Shown in pieces: positions 9,701-21,261 of a stretch of 64,000 nt of DNA. Source of the stretch: Macrocybe gigantea (lineage: Eukaryota; Basidiomycota; Agaricomycetes; Agaricales; Callistosporiaceae); assembly GCA_011319805.1 (NCBI GenBank), contig SJRY01000003.1:124001-188000 (forward strand). The letters run 5' to 3'. The stretch's first letter is position 1. Each line of letters opens with the position of its first letter. The notes under the pieces are model-generated. The model worked only from the letters and a program-made list of their open reading frames with translations. It did no database searches and was not told where the DNA came from. A program made the position numbers and the translations under genes.

Positions 9701-11812
9701 ATGTCCGAGATCGGGCTCGCCGTGCTGCGCGATGTCACGACAAAAAGACATATAGTGGAGGAGCATCTCCCCTATCTCAAGCCGGAATCCACGTCCGCTG
9801 TTAATATTCCGAAGAAAGACGGCGCAGTAGTGTCAAGGACTTCGGGGCCAGCTTCCGATGGCCAGGGGTACAGGCCTACAAAAAAACAAAAGCGGAAGGA
9901 ACACCTCCAGTTCGCCGCCCTGTGTTGGACATTATTTCTCGAGGGATGGAATGATGGAAGTCTGGGACCTTTGCTTCCACGGATACAAAGCGTTTACCAC
10001 GTATGTTCTTACTTTTCTGTGGAATGTATACTGTCTGACTGACCATCTCTCCTCAGGTTGGATTTGCCATCGTATCTCTCCTTTTTGTATTGGCGTGCGT
10101 CGTGAGTCTTAGCTTTTTGGTCTCGGTATCCCCCATCATGCACCGCTCATGCTGGTGTTCAGGGTTTCATTAGCGGAGCAGTGCTCAACGTTGCCATCTC
10201 CGACAAATTCGGTTTCGGAAAAGCCAGTTGTCATACCTCTGCTCGTTTAGCATTTTACTGACTCGCTTTGTCGAGGATAGGTCCTACTGCTAGGTAGCAT
10301 CAAAGAAAAGTGAAATTTGAAGGCTCCGGAAAATGACTGATCAAATAAAATAGGTTCTCTGTTACAAGTCCTCGCTTATACGCTCCAAGCGCCTGCATTA
10401 CCCTTCCCTGTATTCGTAATCTCTTATACCATCAATGGTATCGGCCTGGCCGTGCAGGTGGGTAGCTAAGACCTCCTTCGATGCTGCCTTCATTCGTTTT
10501 TGGATTTCTATCCCTTAAAGAATGCTCAAGCGAACGGATATGTCGCGTGTATGAAAGAAAATGCAGAAGCAAAGATGGGAATCCTGCATGCAGCATATGG
10601 TCAGACTTAAATCTATTATCTATCCACTACAAGTCTTCGGCGCTAACATTCGATGACTCATTCAGGTGCAGGAGCATTAGCTTCGCCACTTGTAGCTACA
10701 CAGTTTGCACAGTTACGCCACTGGTCGTTTCATTATCTCGTCTCTCTCGGCATCGGCATCACAAATTCTGTCATTATCTATGCCGTCTTCAGAATGAAAA
10801 AACAAGAGGGTACGTTCGAGCGAAATTTCTGATTCTAATCTTGACGCGGAGTCAGCTCATATCTTACATAGAATGTCTCGCTCAAATCGGCCTGGCCCAG
10901 ACCGAACAAAGCACGAGTGAGGGCAGCAAGTTTGCGCAGATCATGAAGCACAAGACTATCAATCTCTTGGCGTTTTTCATTCTCGTTTACGTCGGAGTGG
11001 AAGTGACAATTGGGGGTACCGCTGTTTCCGTTCTATTGATCTATTCTTCGATTGAAGTGAACCCGTGCTCCCAGGATGGATCGTCACATTTATCATCAAT
11101 GAGCGTAAAGGCGGCGCGAACTCCGGTTACATCTCAGCTGGATTCTTCGGAGGTGACGGAAATGAACTAGTTCCTCGGATTGTGCAAAGTTGCTAATTGC
11201 TTTTCACTGCTTCAAACAGGTTTGACCGTTGGCCGCGTCGCTCTCTTATGGCTTAACAAACTAGTGTGTACGACAAATCTCGCCTTTGAACACAGGGAAT
11301 AACGTCCCCGCAGGTCGGAGAACGACGCGTGCTGTTCCTGTACGCACTCATAGCAATCGTGTAGGGAACACCTCTTCGAACAGCACTGCACCTTTCAGTA
11401 CCCCGAGTTTATTAATCGACTCGTTTATACAGGCTGGAAGTCATCGTTTGGCTTGTTCCTTCGCTCATAGGCGATGCAGTGGCCGTCTCTCTTATTGGCG
11501 TCCTCCTGGGCCCGATGTACCCCATTGCGATGAACCACCGGGCGCGTCCTCCTTAGCTGGATCCTGACGGCCTCGATCGGTTGGATCGCAGGGTTCGGCC
11601 AAGCTGGAAGTGCGGTCTTTCCCTTCATGACCGGCGTGCTCTCGTCCAAATTTGGCATCCAAAGTCTCCAGCCGCTGTGAGAGGCTTGTAGTTTCTGGAC
11701 TGCCGTTTTTCCTGAACTGACACTTTCCTTTCATCACAGGTTGGTTGCGATGATGGGTTTGGTGATTGTCATGTGGGCTGCTGTTCCTGTAGGACCGCGA
11801 GTCCCGGAATGA
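9701..11812 (+). CDS. MFS transporter, BSC6-like
   Basis: A multi-exon membrane transporter. Start chosen at MSEIGLAVLRDVTTK (9701). The first helix is HLQFAALCWTLFLEGWNDG, then VGFAIVSLLFVLACV, GFISGAVLNVAISDKFGFGK (the loop 2-3 region), LAYTLQAPALPFPVFVISY, HWSFHYLVSLGIGITNSV, LLAFFILVYVGVEVTIGG, SGYISAGFFGG, and GWIAGFGQAGSAVFPFMTG, ending VGPRVPE at TGA 11810-11812. The layout matches the fungal MFS group that includes yeast BSC6 (YOL137W); the substrate is unknown. Introns are about 50-75 bases. Odd: around 11535-11547 the frame slips by one base between GPMYPIAMNH and VLLSWILTASIGW, either an assembly indel or a recent lesion. A dead paralogue lies at 2.2-7.4 kb. Confidence 0.8.
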
Positions 11813-12834
11813 TCAGTCCGAAGCGTGTTTGCAGCGCAAGGTGAAAAGGTTTTTGATTCTGGTTATGGCCACAATTTTGAGATACATTTTCACGTTCTTT
11901 CAGTAAAGCATTCTGACGTGTTCCTTTTCTCTATCGGACTACATTTGCATGGCAGTTTCTATACATCAAAAAAAAAACTGAGGCGTGCATTGCGTGCCAC
12001 AATTACAATACTTCCAGGCCGACCCTTCCGAGGAAGAATCCTCCACTGCGCATGGATTCGACCCAGTCAAAGACAGTGACAGACTTTTCAGTCTCGTCAG
12101 CAACAGTGTTATTCCGACACTAAGACTGAATCTTCGCGTTCATTGGTCAGTAGCGACGCATGGGAAACGATCACACAGCAGGGCCTAAGATGCGAACGGA
12201 ACTTCAGTAACGCACAATGGTAGAAAAACTGTATAGCTTGCTGCTTTCGCCTTCGGAGGGGTTCGGCGCACCTTAGCATTTCTGCCAGTACCTCTTAAGC
12301 TTGTGGAGGACTTTTGAGGGTACTGTATCAAGCTACCTATTGAAAAGATTGCTGTATCAGCGACTAGCAACCGTCCCTTAGCGCAGCTTAATAGAATTGC
12401 AAACGATGAATAGGACCTTGGGACAACCAAGACATAGCGATGTGTACTGTCTAAGTCGAAACCCCATATAGCCATGGAGCTCCTCGTGGCCCAGCTCCAC
12501 CTTCCTTCGACATATCTCGAACCTCTATGAGTCCGGGGTTCTCAGATGTAACGTCTACCCCGTTAACCGATGAAGGAGTGTTTCGTTTTGACTTGCTGCA
12601 AGCCTTTGTGTTACAGATGGTCTAACTCGGAAAATACGTGAGCTTTTCGATCTTGCCTTCCGCCTGAGGTTCATCGTACTCGTCTTTCAAACAGGACGTA
12701 GTGCGCATTGCGTGAGTTCGGATGAACCCGTCTGTATATTCGGTATTGACGCATGTCCGCCTCACCAAGGCTTTTAGGCGAACCCGACGAACAGTGGGCA
12801 GTCAGTAGTTCGTTCATATCTGGCTTATATTCTC
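11813..12834. other. Intergenic stretch after the MFS gene
   Basis: No reading frame with recognisable protein features on either strand. It holds the 3' end of the MFS transcript and probably further decayed 5' sequence of the GTPase pseudogene that starts to be readable near 12.84 kb. Confidence 0.4.
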
Positions 12835-13530
12835 ATGTCAGTCCATCGCCTAGTTCATGAGAGGTCTCCGCCCGAGGACTCTACACTTATATCCAACTCC
12901 ATATGTCCCTCCGGGTCTGCATCTCCTGACGTCAGCCCAGTTGAAGTTGACGGCCGCATTGTCCATCTCTTCCACATGAGAACTTCTCGCGCTTTACATA
13001 GGAGCAATGAGGCCATGCTATATTGCGTTTCCGTCCTTCTAGACAGCGCGTACGCAACCTTTTCCGACCCTAGCAATTATCGATCCCAGACTTTGTCTAC
13101 CAGTAACCAATCCCGTGAAGGAGAGAACGCGGAACCAACAAAATTACATGGCGTATTATACCTGGGTTCTGCAAGCATGCGCTTGACCAGCCAGCCAAAA
13201 TGTTTCATCATGACGGGACAAGCGAGTCGACCTTTAACATCCTACGACTCATCATTCGGAATCATTTACCCGCACCCGCAATTCCTATTCCGGATGTGAT
13301 ACCTGGAGTGGACGCGGAGACAGAGCAGACGCTGCAAAGCTTGTTCAGGAGATGGCCGCACGGTACGAACACGCGATCGAGGAGTTGACGGCGGAAAACA
13401 GGAAAGTTGTCGAGAGTCTGGAACGGGTGGAGATGGCACTTCGGCAGTCTGAGCAGTAGAACGCTGGTGTGAAGAGAGAAATCGCAAATATGAAGGCTCA
13501 AGGTGACAGAGAATAAGACCAAAGATGCCA
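12835..13530 (+). pseudogene. Decayed copy of the neighbouring fungal P-loop GTPase
   Basis: Pieces match the intact gene at 14.06-15.28 kb in order: VSPVEVDGRIVHLF against PPFEIDGHTVRMM; KLHGVLYLGSASMRL against KLHGIIYLRNVSDLE; HHDGTSESTFNILRLI against RFNGKLGTAQDILRTV; VDAETEQTLQSLFRR against LDAETGLALRTAFNELARR; QEMAARYEHAIEELTAENRK against a coiled-coil part. The pieces lie in different frames, and about 60 residues containing the guanine-specificity region are missing between the second and third. No P-loop was found upstream. It is therefore a tandem paralogue that has lost function. Confidence 0.7.
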
Positions 13531-14061
13531 CACCTGTCAAGCCTCGACAAGAGAACGCACCACCTGGTGGTGGCAAACCTTGAATGTAATAGTTAGAATA
13601 AGAGGTTTTGCTCGTTGTAAGATTAGACTTCTTCAACCATCGCCAAATCCTCTATGATTTAAGTGTAGTATTTCTATTGGAGACCTTGGACAGTGGCAAG
13701 TTGGACCTTCCCCAGCGATTAATGTAGCGGGTGACCAAACACGCCGTAACACGATAGGCATGGTATCTGCACGGAAGGTACTGGAGTCGGGCGAAGGCAA
13801 CGTATCTTTGCAATAATCGCTGTGTATAAAAAAGTAGAGTAGTCACGTCGAAGAAAAACTAGTCTTTGAACCTATCTCTCACCATGTGCCGTTACCGCTC
13901 CTGTGCCAACGCCTGTACTGATCTAGGCGGTCCACGTGGACATGACACTCTCGAGGTCGCACACCCTGAAACTCAGCACAAGCTGCAGGCAAGTCTACTT
14001 TCTGCCATTTTGATCTACGAAGCCTCCTTGCCTTTAGCCGATTCATCGTCAGTTCATCAAG
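13531..14061. promoter_or_regulatory. Upstream region of the GTPase gene with TATA-like box
   Basis: A TATA-like tgtataaaaaag lies at about 13822-13833, some 235 bases before the chosen start codon. An earlier ATG in good context (caccATG, 13884) opens a short frame that does not join the GTPase frame, so it may be an upstream reading frame in the leader. No other gene is visible. Confidence 0.4.
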
Positions 14062-15284
14062 ATGAGCAACGAAGAGGTGAGTCAGCCGAAATCTAGCCCG
14101 AGATTAATCTAGCGCTCATGCCATTAAGCTAGGATGTCATTCGAATTGCGTTTGTCGTGTATCGCTCGTTGTTTGATGGAAGTGTCATTGAGATTCCTCG
14201 TTCAGTGTTATTGGGACTGATGAAAGCGGGAAATCGATGGTATCCGAATCAGCCATGTAGTTGTCGTGCTTGAAGTGAAGTTCATGCAAATACCCGTAGT
14301 TCATCAATGTCCTCAGTGGCACCCATCCTCAAACCGCCCGACACTTGGCTTCGAGTTCTTTTCCTCTTGAGCTGATTCCTCCCTTCGAGATTGACGGGCA
14401 CACAGTCCGCATGATGAACGCGCCCGGGATTGGAGAGACGCAACACAGTGATGTCCATGTATTGTACTGCTTGTCTGAAGGGTAAGTTACTTGTTGAATG
14501 TCGACCCAAACCACAATGACCGATATGTGGCGTCCTTAGCTTTGGGTCGGAAAACAAGCTGCATGGTATCATATACCTTCGAAATGTCTCCGATCTCGAG
14601 ACCGAGGGCATATCCGAAAATGCTTTGCGACGCCTGCGTGACCTCTGGGGAGCGGAGATATTGCACAATGTCGTGGTAGTCACGACGATGTGGAGCGACT
14701 TGCCATTAGAACAAGGCAAAGCGAATGAAGAACGCTTCAAAACGGATCCAAAATTTTATAAACGAGCGTTGGGACTAGGCGCGAGAATGATGAGGTTCAA
14801 CGGCAAGCTGGGAACGGCACAGGATATTCTTCGCACCGTGTACTCTGGCGGCGATCTTCTACTTGTTACGCCTGAAGAGTTGGCGGCTTTGGATGCGGAG
14901 ACTGGCCTGGCATTGCGAACAGCGTTCAACGAGTTGGCGAGACGCCATGTGCAGGAAATGGAGAGTCTCAGGAAGGAATTCAGCGAGAGCGTCGCGGAAG
15001 GAAAAAAAGCCGCTGAACGACTAGCGCGGGTGGAAAAGGCGTTTCAGGCATCCGAGGATTCTCGTAAACGGATGGAAAGGGATACCGAAGACATGAGACG
15101 CAAGTTTCAATTGGAAAATGGTACGATTAAGAAGGAACTTGATGATCTAAAGTTCCGGCTCGGTGCAGTGGAACTTCGCAGCCAGGATAACGCTATGCAT
15201 ATGTCCCCTACAAATCCGCACCAAAACGCGCCACCGAGACGTCAGAATGCCATACAACGAACAGCTGAGAAATGGGGGTTGTAG
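14062..15284 (+). CDS. Fungal G-domain (AIG1/TRAFAC-like) P-loop GTPase
   Basis: Five exons (14062-14076, 14133-14158, 14206-14239, 14300-14481, 14540-15284) add up to 333 residues in frame. G1 is VVVIGTDESGKSMFINVLSG, formed only when exons 2, 3 and 4 are joined. The G3 position reads RMMNAPGIGETQHSD, with Asn in place of the usual DxxG Asp. Then comes the family's GIIYLRNVSD motif and the G4-like VVVVTTMWSDL, followed by KLGTAQDILRTV. The last 110 residues are a charged coiled coil. This family is greatly expanded in Agaricomycetes and its cellular role is not established; the degenerate G3 and G4 motifs are usual for it. A decayed paralogue lies just upstream, so the pair arose by tandem duplication. 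Confidence 0.82.
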
Positions 15285-15548
15285 TCGATGCCTTGTTTAT
15301 TTCTTTTTGGGAAAAGAATGCTAAAGTACTGTGCATATCTTTGACAATATTGCCGTTATCCTTCCAGAGCTGGTCGGCTGAAGTTGTAGCGAATGGTGTA
15401 GTTAGGAATTGCATGGTTGGGATGAGATAAGATAAGTCGGCTTACCTCAGCGTGCTGGTGTAGATTCCGCGCTCCTCAGTCTACTCCGCACATCATCTTA
15501 CTGTACTGTTTCCCTCGTCTCCTTTTGACGCCTTGATACTGTCGTATC
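15285..15548. other. Short intergenic region, PFK-2 promoter
   Basis: About 260 bases between the GTPase stop and the PFK-2 start. It contains pyrimidine-rich stretches (for example gtttccctcgtctccttttg, about 15508-15527) just before the start codon, as is common at basidiomycete transcription starts. Nothing else is visible. Confidence 0.35.
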
Positions 15549-17690
15549 ATGGTCGCGCCATTGTACACGACGGCCTCTGGCCTCCTATTTCACGCGGGTA
15601 AAATCCTCGTCATGACCATCGGTCTCCCAGCACGCGGCAAAACACACATATCTCGGGCGCTTGAACGTTATCTTCGATGGATGGGTGTCAAGACCCAGGT
15701 CGTGTCTTTGGGAGATTACCGTCGCAAGATGCTCGGCGGAACAAAGAAGCTGCCTACGGACTATTTCACGCTAGGTACGTGTCTCCCACCCTCTGTGGAA
15801 CGCGTCGAGTGAGGAGCGGGCCACAACTTGGGGTTGGGAGAGGGGTTCGAAAAGGATCAGGGAAAAAAAAACTGAATGCCGGTGACAACGAATTGGTCAT
15901 TGTTATGCAGGAGAAAAAAGTTCGGAAACCAACGAGCTTCGCAGAAAGATCGCGTCAGGCTGTGAGAAATTGATTTGGGATTTTTTCGAGGGTGGAGGGC
16001 AGGTCGTCATCTATGATGCGAACAATGGGACCAAGGCTGCCCGAGATGCTCTGGCGGAGAGGTTTGACAAGGCGGGAATTCACGTCATCATGCTAGGTCG
16101 GTCGTGTATCACAGGGTGTACCATGTCACCCTCAAGCTGACGAAATCCGCCCTTCCACAGAGGCCATATGCGATAACAAGGAGATTATAGAAACCAACAT
16201 TCGGAATGTCAAAATATCATCTCCAGACGTTCGCTCTACGACCTGTTCTCGCTGCGATTCTTCTGATTGTGTCGTTTTACAGTATCGCGGATGGGATCCA
16301 GACAAAGCTGTTGAAGATTATTATAAACGAATTCACGATCACGAGGAATATTATGAAACCATCGAAGACCAGACATGGCCTTTTATTCGCATATTCAATG
16401 TACGCTTTACCCCAGCCGTCCAAGAGATTGTATCTGACGATCTTTGGCTAGGTCGGGGAAAAAATCATGCTCAATGTGAGCACGCAAACGTCGATACGGA
16501 TACGTTGGACAGTCCTAACCGCCTCCTTCAGAAAATCCAAGGATATCTTCAAGTAAAACTAGTCTCCGTTCTCGATCTCTGCATTTCCACTAATTTTCTC
16601 TGTCACAGTCTCGCATAGTCTTCTTCCTCATGAACATTCACAACAAATTCCGAGTAATATACTTTGCAAGAGTCAGTTCCTAGTCATATTAGCTGTATTC
16701 ATTCGCGACTCAAGTTTCGCTTCATAGTCCGGTCAATCTCTGATCGAGCATTCGTACAAAGCGGATGCAGATCTTTCCCCCGCAGGTTGGGAATATGCAG
16801 AACGACTGAAGGAGTTTGTCTTGGAACGTCGAGCCAAGACTCTCGAGCAACGGGGATTGAATCCTCAGGATCGCAAGCTTGTGGTGCGTATAAGCCTCCA
16901 ACTACCCACAGGATGGTGTTCAGTTCCTTTGTTACGAAGATCTGGACATCTACCCACCGTCGAGCGCATCATACTGCCTGGCCTTTTCTCGCGGCGGCCG
17001 CTGCTGCCAAAGCTTCCCATCTCGGTGACGGCCTTGTCTCCCCGGACCCATCACCGACTCCGCTTCTCAGCGCTCCAGGTAAACAAGGCATACAGAAAAT
17101 CAACAGTCCAGCCTTGAGAGTGAAAGTGGTTGAGAAACCCCAAATGCTGGAGATCAATCCAGGCATCTGGGACGGCCTGTCACCGGAGCAGGCGAAGAAG
17201 TATTATCCGGAGGATTGGGAGCGGTTTATGAAAGACCCATATTCGTTCAGAGCACCTCGGGCTGAGAGTTATCACGACTTGAGTGGTGAGTGATGCGTGC
17301 TTCCTCTGCTTCGCAACTTGTCCCAAGTACCTTGATGGATCAGTGCGAATCGATCCTGTCTTGATCGAGCTTGAGAAAGAACAGGAGGATCTGCTCATCA
17401 TTGGACATGCCTCCGTCATCCGCTGCATGCTTGCGTACCTCATCGGCCTCCCAGCCTCCGAGATTCCGGCAATCGAAATCGCGCGAGGCGACCTGTTGGA
17501 AGTCATCCCGACATCGTACGGCGTGCACAGCCAGGCGTTCCATTTCTGGGACGGCCCCGGCAGGCGCGTGCAGCTTGAGCACGAGCACGATGCCGTGGAC
17601 CACGACAACTTTTACGAGAATTATGCGGAGGACACCAGGGGGAAGAGACAGATTGGCACACCGGAGCCGAGCGTGGTCACGGCCAATTAG
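15549..17690 (+). CDS. PFK26: 6-phosphofructo-2-kinase (phosphatase site His replaced by Ser)
   Basis: Makes fructose-2,6-bisphosphate, the activator of glycolytic phosphofructokinase. Kinase domain: Walker A GLPARGKTHISRALERYL, then VKTQVVSLGDYRRKMLGG, QVVIYDANNGTKAARDAL, and YRGWDPDKAVEDYYKRIHDH, FLMNIHNKFRVIYFAR. The phosphatase domain follows and still has WTSTHRRAHHTAWPF and IIGHASVIRCMLAYLIGLP, but its catalytic RHG motif reads RSG: an exon ends in FAR and the next begins SGQSLIEHS. In yeast Pfk26 the same His-to-Ser change removes fructose-2,6-bisphosphatase activity, so this is predicted to be kinase only. The gene has about ten short introns and stays in frame. Alternative: a residual phosphatase activity cannot be excluded from sequence. 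Confidence 0.9.
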
Positions 17691-18092
17691 AGTGTCGACT
17701 GATGTATTAGATTGTACACTACTGAATCTGTCTTAGAGCGAGCTTCTGGTGGACCTAAACGGTGCACTTTTACCGGGGGTGTTCCTTACCCAATTGCCAT
17801 GAGCGCGTACAGCAAACGGCACGCGTCGTTCCTGTTGACACGTGAGACATTATTTCTATATATTCAAATGCAAGATTTGTTGGACGCTAGTTTGTTACAG
17901 CTGTTTCAGAAACGATAGACTAGTTTCGATTTTGCAGCGTTCAGCCACTATGGAAAGCCGGACAACCGTGCTCCCTTTTTAGAGTCATCACGCATGCTTC
18001 TTCGTAACACTGGGCCGCTTTCGGTAAAGTAAAGTAGAAGACCAAGCAATTCGAAACACATCACTATATAACACTATATATGCTGGTTAATA
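17691..18092. other. 3' region after PFK-2
   Basis: About 400 bases with no gene-like frame. AT-rich repeats of ACTATATA near 18063-18082 may belong to polyadenylation signals of the converging transcripts. Confidence 0.35.
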
Positions 18093-18322
18093 TCAAACAT
18101 CATCCGATTCCGAATTGTCAGAGAAATCCGAAATTATAAGGTCAGGTGGTACCTCAATGATGGCGGGTTCGTCTTCGTTATCCAGCTCATTCAGCCTCCG
18201 TAGGTGTTCCACCTAGCCCAAGCCCCGATCACACACCATTCATTGTTTACACAAAGCTCATTTTGACCGTCTAGGAGCGTGGGATTGTTTGCGATATGGG
18301 AATACATTATGTAATCAATCAT
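18093..18322 (-). CDS. Possible 2-exon small acidic protein, unknown
   Basis: On the minus strand an ATG at 18322 opens MIDYIMYSHIANNPTLLDG, then a 45-55 base intron (gtaaacaatg to ggggctag) leads in frame to VEHLRRLNELDNEDEPAIIE and an acidic end, SDNSESDDV, with TGA at 18093-18095. The acidic, low-complexity tail looks like a real protein end. No family is recognised, and the coding region lies in what should be the promoter of the PPR gene, transcribed the other way. It could instead be the last exon of a larger minus-strand gene whose upstream exons I cannot join, or chance. Confidence 0.3.
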
Positions 18323-18445
18323 CGGCTGAGTAGCGGGTTGCTCTTCTCGACGTCGTCAACGTTGAGCTCAAGGATTTCCGGTAATGCTTCCTATAGACTT
18401 ACCAGCTTACTTTTTATTCATGAGAAGACAGTTTACAGACATGAT

Positions 18446-20293
18446 ATGAGCGTATCAGTCATACGGCACGGACAGCGGTTTGTAAAGTTCGCTTGCTTCG
18501 TCGCCCGCGAACACCACGGACGCACTTCCCGGTCACCTGGACAGCGGCGTGCATATTCCTCGACTCATGAGCTTTCTACTCTTACTAATGCCTCTAATGC
18601 TCGGCGTATCATTATGCGCCCACCTGCAGATGTCTCAAACGCATCGCTCAGACGGTTTGTCGCAAATGGCCGGCTTGGTGCTGCGAATCGGCTTCGGATG
18701 AAGCTTCTTCAGGAGGGTATCACAATTCACGAGAGCTCCATCTATGCGAAGGCCGCACTAAACTGCGTAAGAGAAGACGACGTCGATGCATGCGTTCGGT
18801 GTTTCTCTGAATGGTTTACACATGTCCCTGATATAGACGACGTTTCACCACCGGGCGCGGCAGGACATTTCGGCGACATAAGGAATGAATTGTTCAATTC
18901 TGGTCAGCCTGCGTTGCGTCTTCCCGTCATTACCTGCTTTGCGGTTATGGCCGCTTCCAAGGGTTATATTTGCCCTATCTTCGACGAAGCCATTGAAATC
19001 ATCGCTAGATATGGAACCCCGGGCATGGGCGCACGTTTCTTGCAGGACGTTGAAGAGGCTGTTACGAACTATGTGAAGGACCGTCACCCGGAACAGGAGC
19101 AAAGTATCTCTCGTCGCTTTCGTACCGTCGCCGTTGAGGTCTCCTGTCAGGCTGGCTGGCTAGATGAAGCGCTGCGCTTCGCTCGTCAGCCCCGAGATTT
19201 TTCCATACCTGACAAAACATACGACCTTCTCCTGTATCTCTTGCAGGCAAAGCGTCGTCACCATGAAATACGGTCTGTTGAGGGTCTTAGATCACTCGAT
19301 ATGTCACGCAAAGCAGCGGATGGGCGTCTTGGTTGGGCATCTCCAGTGTCGACCTATTCGTCACCGCCCCCTCCCCGCTCTACAAGTCTCCCTGATGGAT
19401 TCTCTACCGATAAAAAGACTCTAGAGATGGTTTCGAACGTCAGACATGCGATAGGATCCGATAACCTTCGCAAAACAGTTGTCTACCAAGTACTTTTGAA
19501 CATACAAAATTCTTCCATTTTGGAAAGTCTTCGCCACCAGGCCCTCGCACAGAATAAGAACACCAGGGATGTGTGGATGGTCACCGAATTAAAGTTCTAT
19601 TATCGCCATAAGCAATACCATAAATTGCTGGCCGTTTTCGTTGCTTACTGCGACCTTTTACGCTCACTGCCCAGTGCATTCATTGATACCCTTCCGATGG
19701 TACTCAACATGGAGAACTCCGACAAGGCCGACTTTTATGCAACCGGTTCCTATAGACTGGGTCACCACCACCGGTGGCTCGTGTTGCGGGCCATCGTCAA
19801 CCTCGCCAAGGATTCCTCGAGCTCCCCGATAGAAACTGTGCAAACACTATATGCGTCCTTTTTGGAAGGACTGGCTCATTCCAATGGACGCACAAAGGAA
19901 TTTCTTATTTTCATCCGTGCTTTTGGAGAGTGTGGAGACGTAGAGCGAGCGGCGCAGGTCTTACAGGACATCACGAAACTCGGTATCTCGCCGGACATCC
20001 GACATTACGAAAATCTCGCCATTACCTATGCCAGGCTCGGATACGGAGACTGTGCGTTTGAAACACTTGAGCGAATAAAAAATGGGACAGTTGTAGGGCT
20101 CAAGCCGGAAGTCGCTCAAATTCACCTCTCTACATTCGGCCTCATGATCGATGCCTTTCTTCAGTCTGGCATGGTCGAGTCCGCGATAAAGGTAGAACAA
20201 CTGCTGCGCAAGCGCCAATACATTCCTGGTCTTCCAGAACTCGACGCGACGTTGGCGGCTCTAGAACGCGTCAAGGGAGGCATTGGGAATTGA
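18446..20293 (+). CDS. Pentatricopeptide-repeat-like mitochondrial protein
   Basis: A single open frame of 615 residues with no intron. The N terminus is basic and lacks early acidic residues (MSVSVIRHGQRFVKFACFVA, later RRAYSSTHELS), consistent with a mitochondrial presequence; a later Met near 18614 is an alternative start. The body is helical. PPR-type pairs are clearest at the C terminus: ERAAQVLQDITKLGISPDIR, YENLAITYARLGYGDCAFET, LSTFGLMIDAFLQSGMVESA. PPR proteins bind RNA sequence-specifically and usually act in processing or translation of mitochondrial transcripts; the target cannot be told. Repeats in the first half are too degenerate to count by eye. The frame is intact, unlike several neighbours. 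Confidence 0.75.
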   Translation: MSVSVIRHGQRFVKFACFVAREHHGRTSRSPGQRRAYSSTHELSTLTNASNARRIIMRPPADVSNASLRRFVANGRLGAANRLRMKLLQEGITIHESSIYAKAALNCVREDDVDACVRCFSEWFTHVPDIDDVSPPGAAGHFGDIRNELFNSGQPALRLPVITCFAVMAASKGYICPIFDEAIEIIARYGTPGMGARFLQDVEEAVTNYVKDRHPEQEQSISRRFRTVAVEVSCQAGWLDEALRFARQPRDFSIPDKTYDLLLYLLQAKRRHHEIRSVEGLRSLDMSRKAADGRLGWASPVSTYSSPPPPRSTSLPDGFSTDKKTLEMVSNVRHAIGSDNLRKTVVYQVLLNIQNSSILESLRHQALAQNKNTRDVWMVTELKFYYRHKQYHKLLAVFVAYCDLLRSLPSAFIDTLPMVLNMENSDKADFYATGSYRLGHHHRWLVLRAIVNLAKDSSSSPIETVQTLYASFLEGLAHSNGRTKEFLIFIRAFGECGDVERAAQVLQDITKLGISPDIRHYENLAITYARLGYGDCAFETLERIKNGTVVGLKPEVAQIHLSTFGLMIDAFLQSGMVESAIKVEQLLRKRQYIPGLPELDATLAALERVKGGIGN

Positions 20294-21260
20294 GAATGCG
20301 CATTCCTTCGATCTCCCGGAGACCGTTGCATATTGGTCGGCATGACGAACCTGCTCGTGGTCTCATTCCTGGTGACCCGATCACAAACCCTAGATTATGC
20401 ATGCGCCCGACGAAGTGGAATACATCTCAAATGGTCGGAATATATGAAGGCGTGCACGACGGAGATCAACCATGTAAGCCTTGGTAAGAAGAGCTGTGTC
20501 CTGCGAAATATGAATAATAATGGCAATTATGTGATTATTTTAGGACCGTCTTGGAATGGTGTTGCTGATCGGACACGCAGAACGGGGGCTCTGGCTACTT
20601 CGACGTGCTATGGGGCATCATGGTCGGCAATCGCCTATGGGCTTGAATTTCATCCAAGCCCCTCTTCGTCGACAAGACTCGAAAACAATTCGGATACACT
20701 GCTTAACGTATTGTCTCCACGTCTTTCGAGAATGTCCGTTTCCGTCAAGTAGATAAGTTTATTGGAGGATTTTGCTTTCGTTTGTTTCGCTTTCATGTTA
20801 TTAACAATCTAATCAAATAACTATTCGAGATGGATGAACTACATACATGCAGATTAATGCCAAGAGCAAGACACTCTACTGGCCTCTCCTGTGGAACAAC
20901 ACCTTAGCACTCTTGTTTGGGACACAAGCTGCCCCAAACCATTTGTCCGTTGGACGTATCCCTTCCTTCTCTGTTTTGATATCATATTTCAGCAACAGCA
21001 GTGCCATGATGGGTGTCAGTTCAGACGGGTAAAAGTCCCAGAACTCTGTCAATCAGCAGACTGGAATGGCGACGAATCCGGGAGCAAAGCGCTTACAACG
21101 CTGCCGAACGAAATGGTAGTCAGGAGGGCAGATACCAAATGGTGGGTTCTCCAGGTTGGTCATGATCATATGCTCTGCGGTGCCCGCAATGTCCTGCTGT
21201 GCCCGGTGTGAGGGCCTGGACTCTGAATAGGGCCATGGACTCCAACAAGGCATGCCTACA
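20294..21260. other. Intergenic stretch, no firm gene
   Basis: A plus frame at about 20333-20752 is open but has no recognisable motif, and a fragment GGSGYFDVLWGIMVGNRLW in another frame (about 20582-20643) is suggestive of a decayed protein but is bounded by stops. I cannot support a functional gene. Confidence 0.3.
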
Positions 21261-21261
21261 G

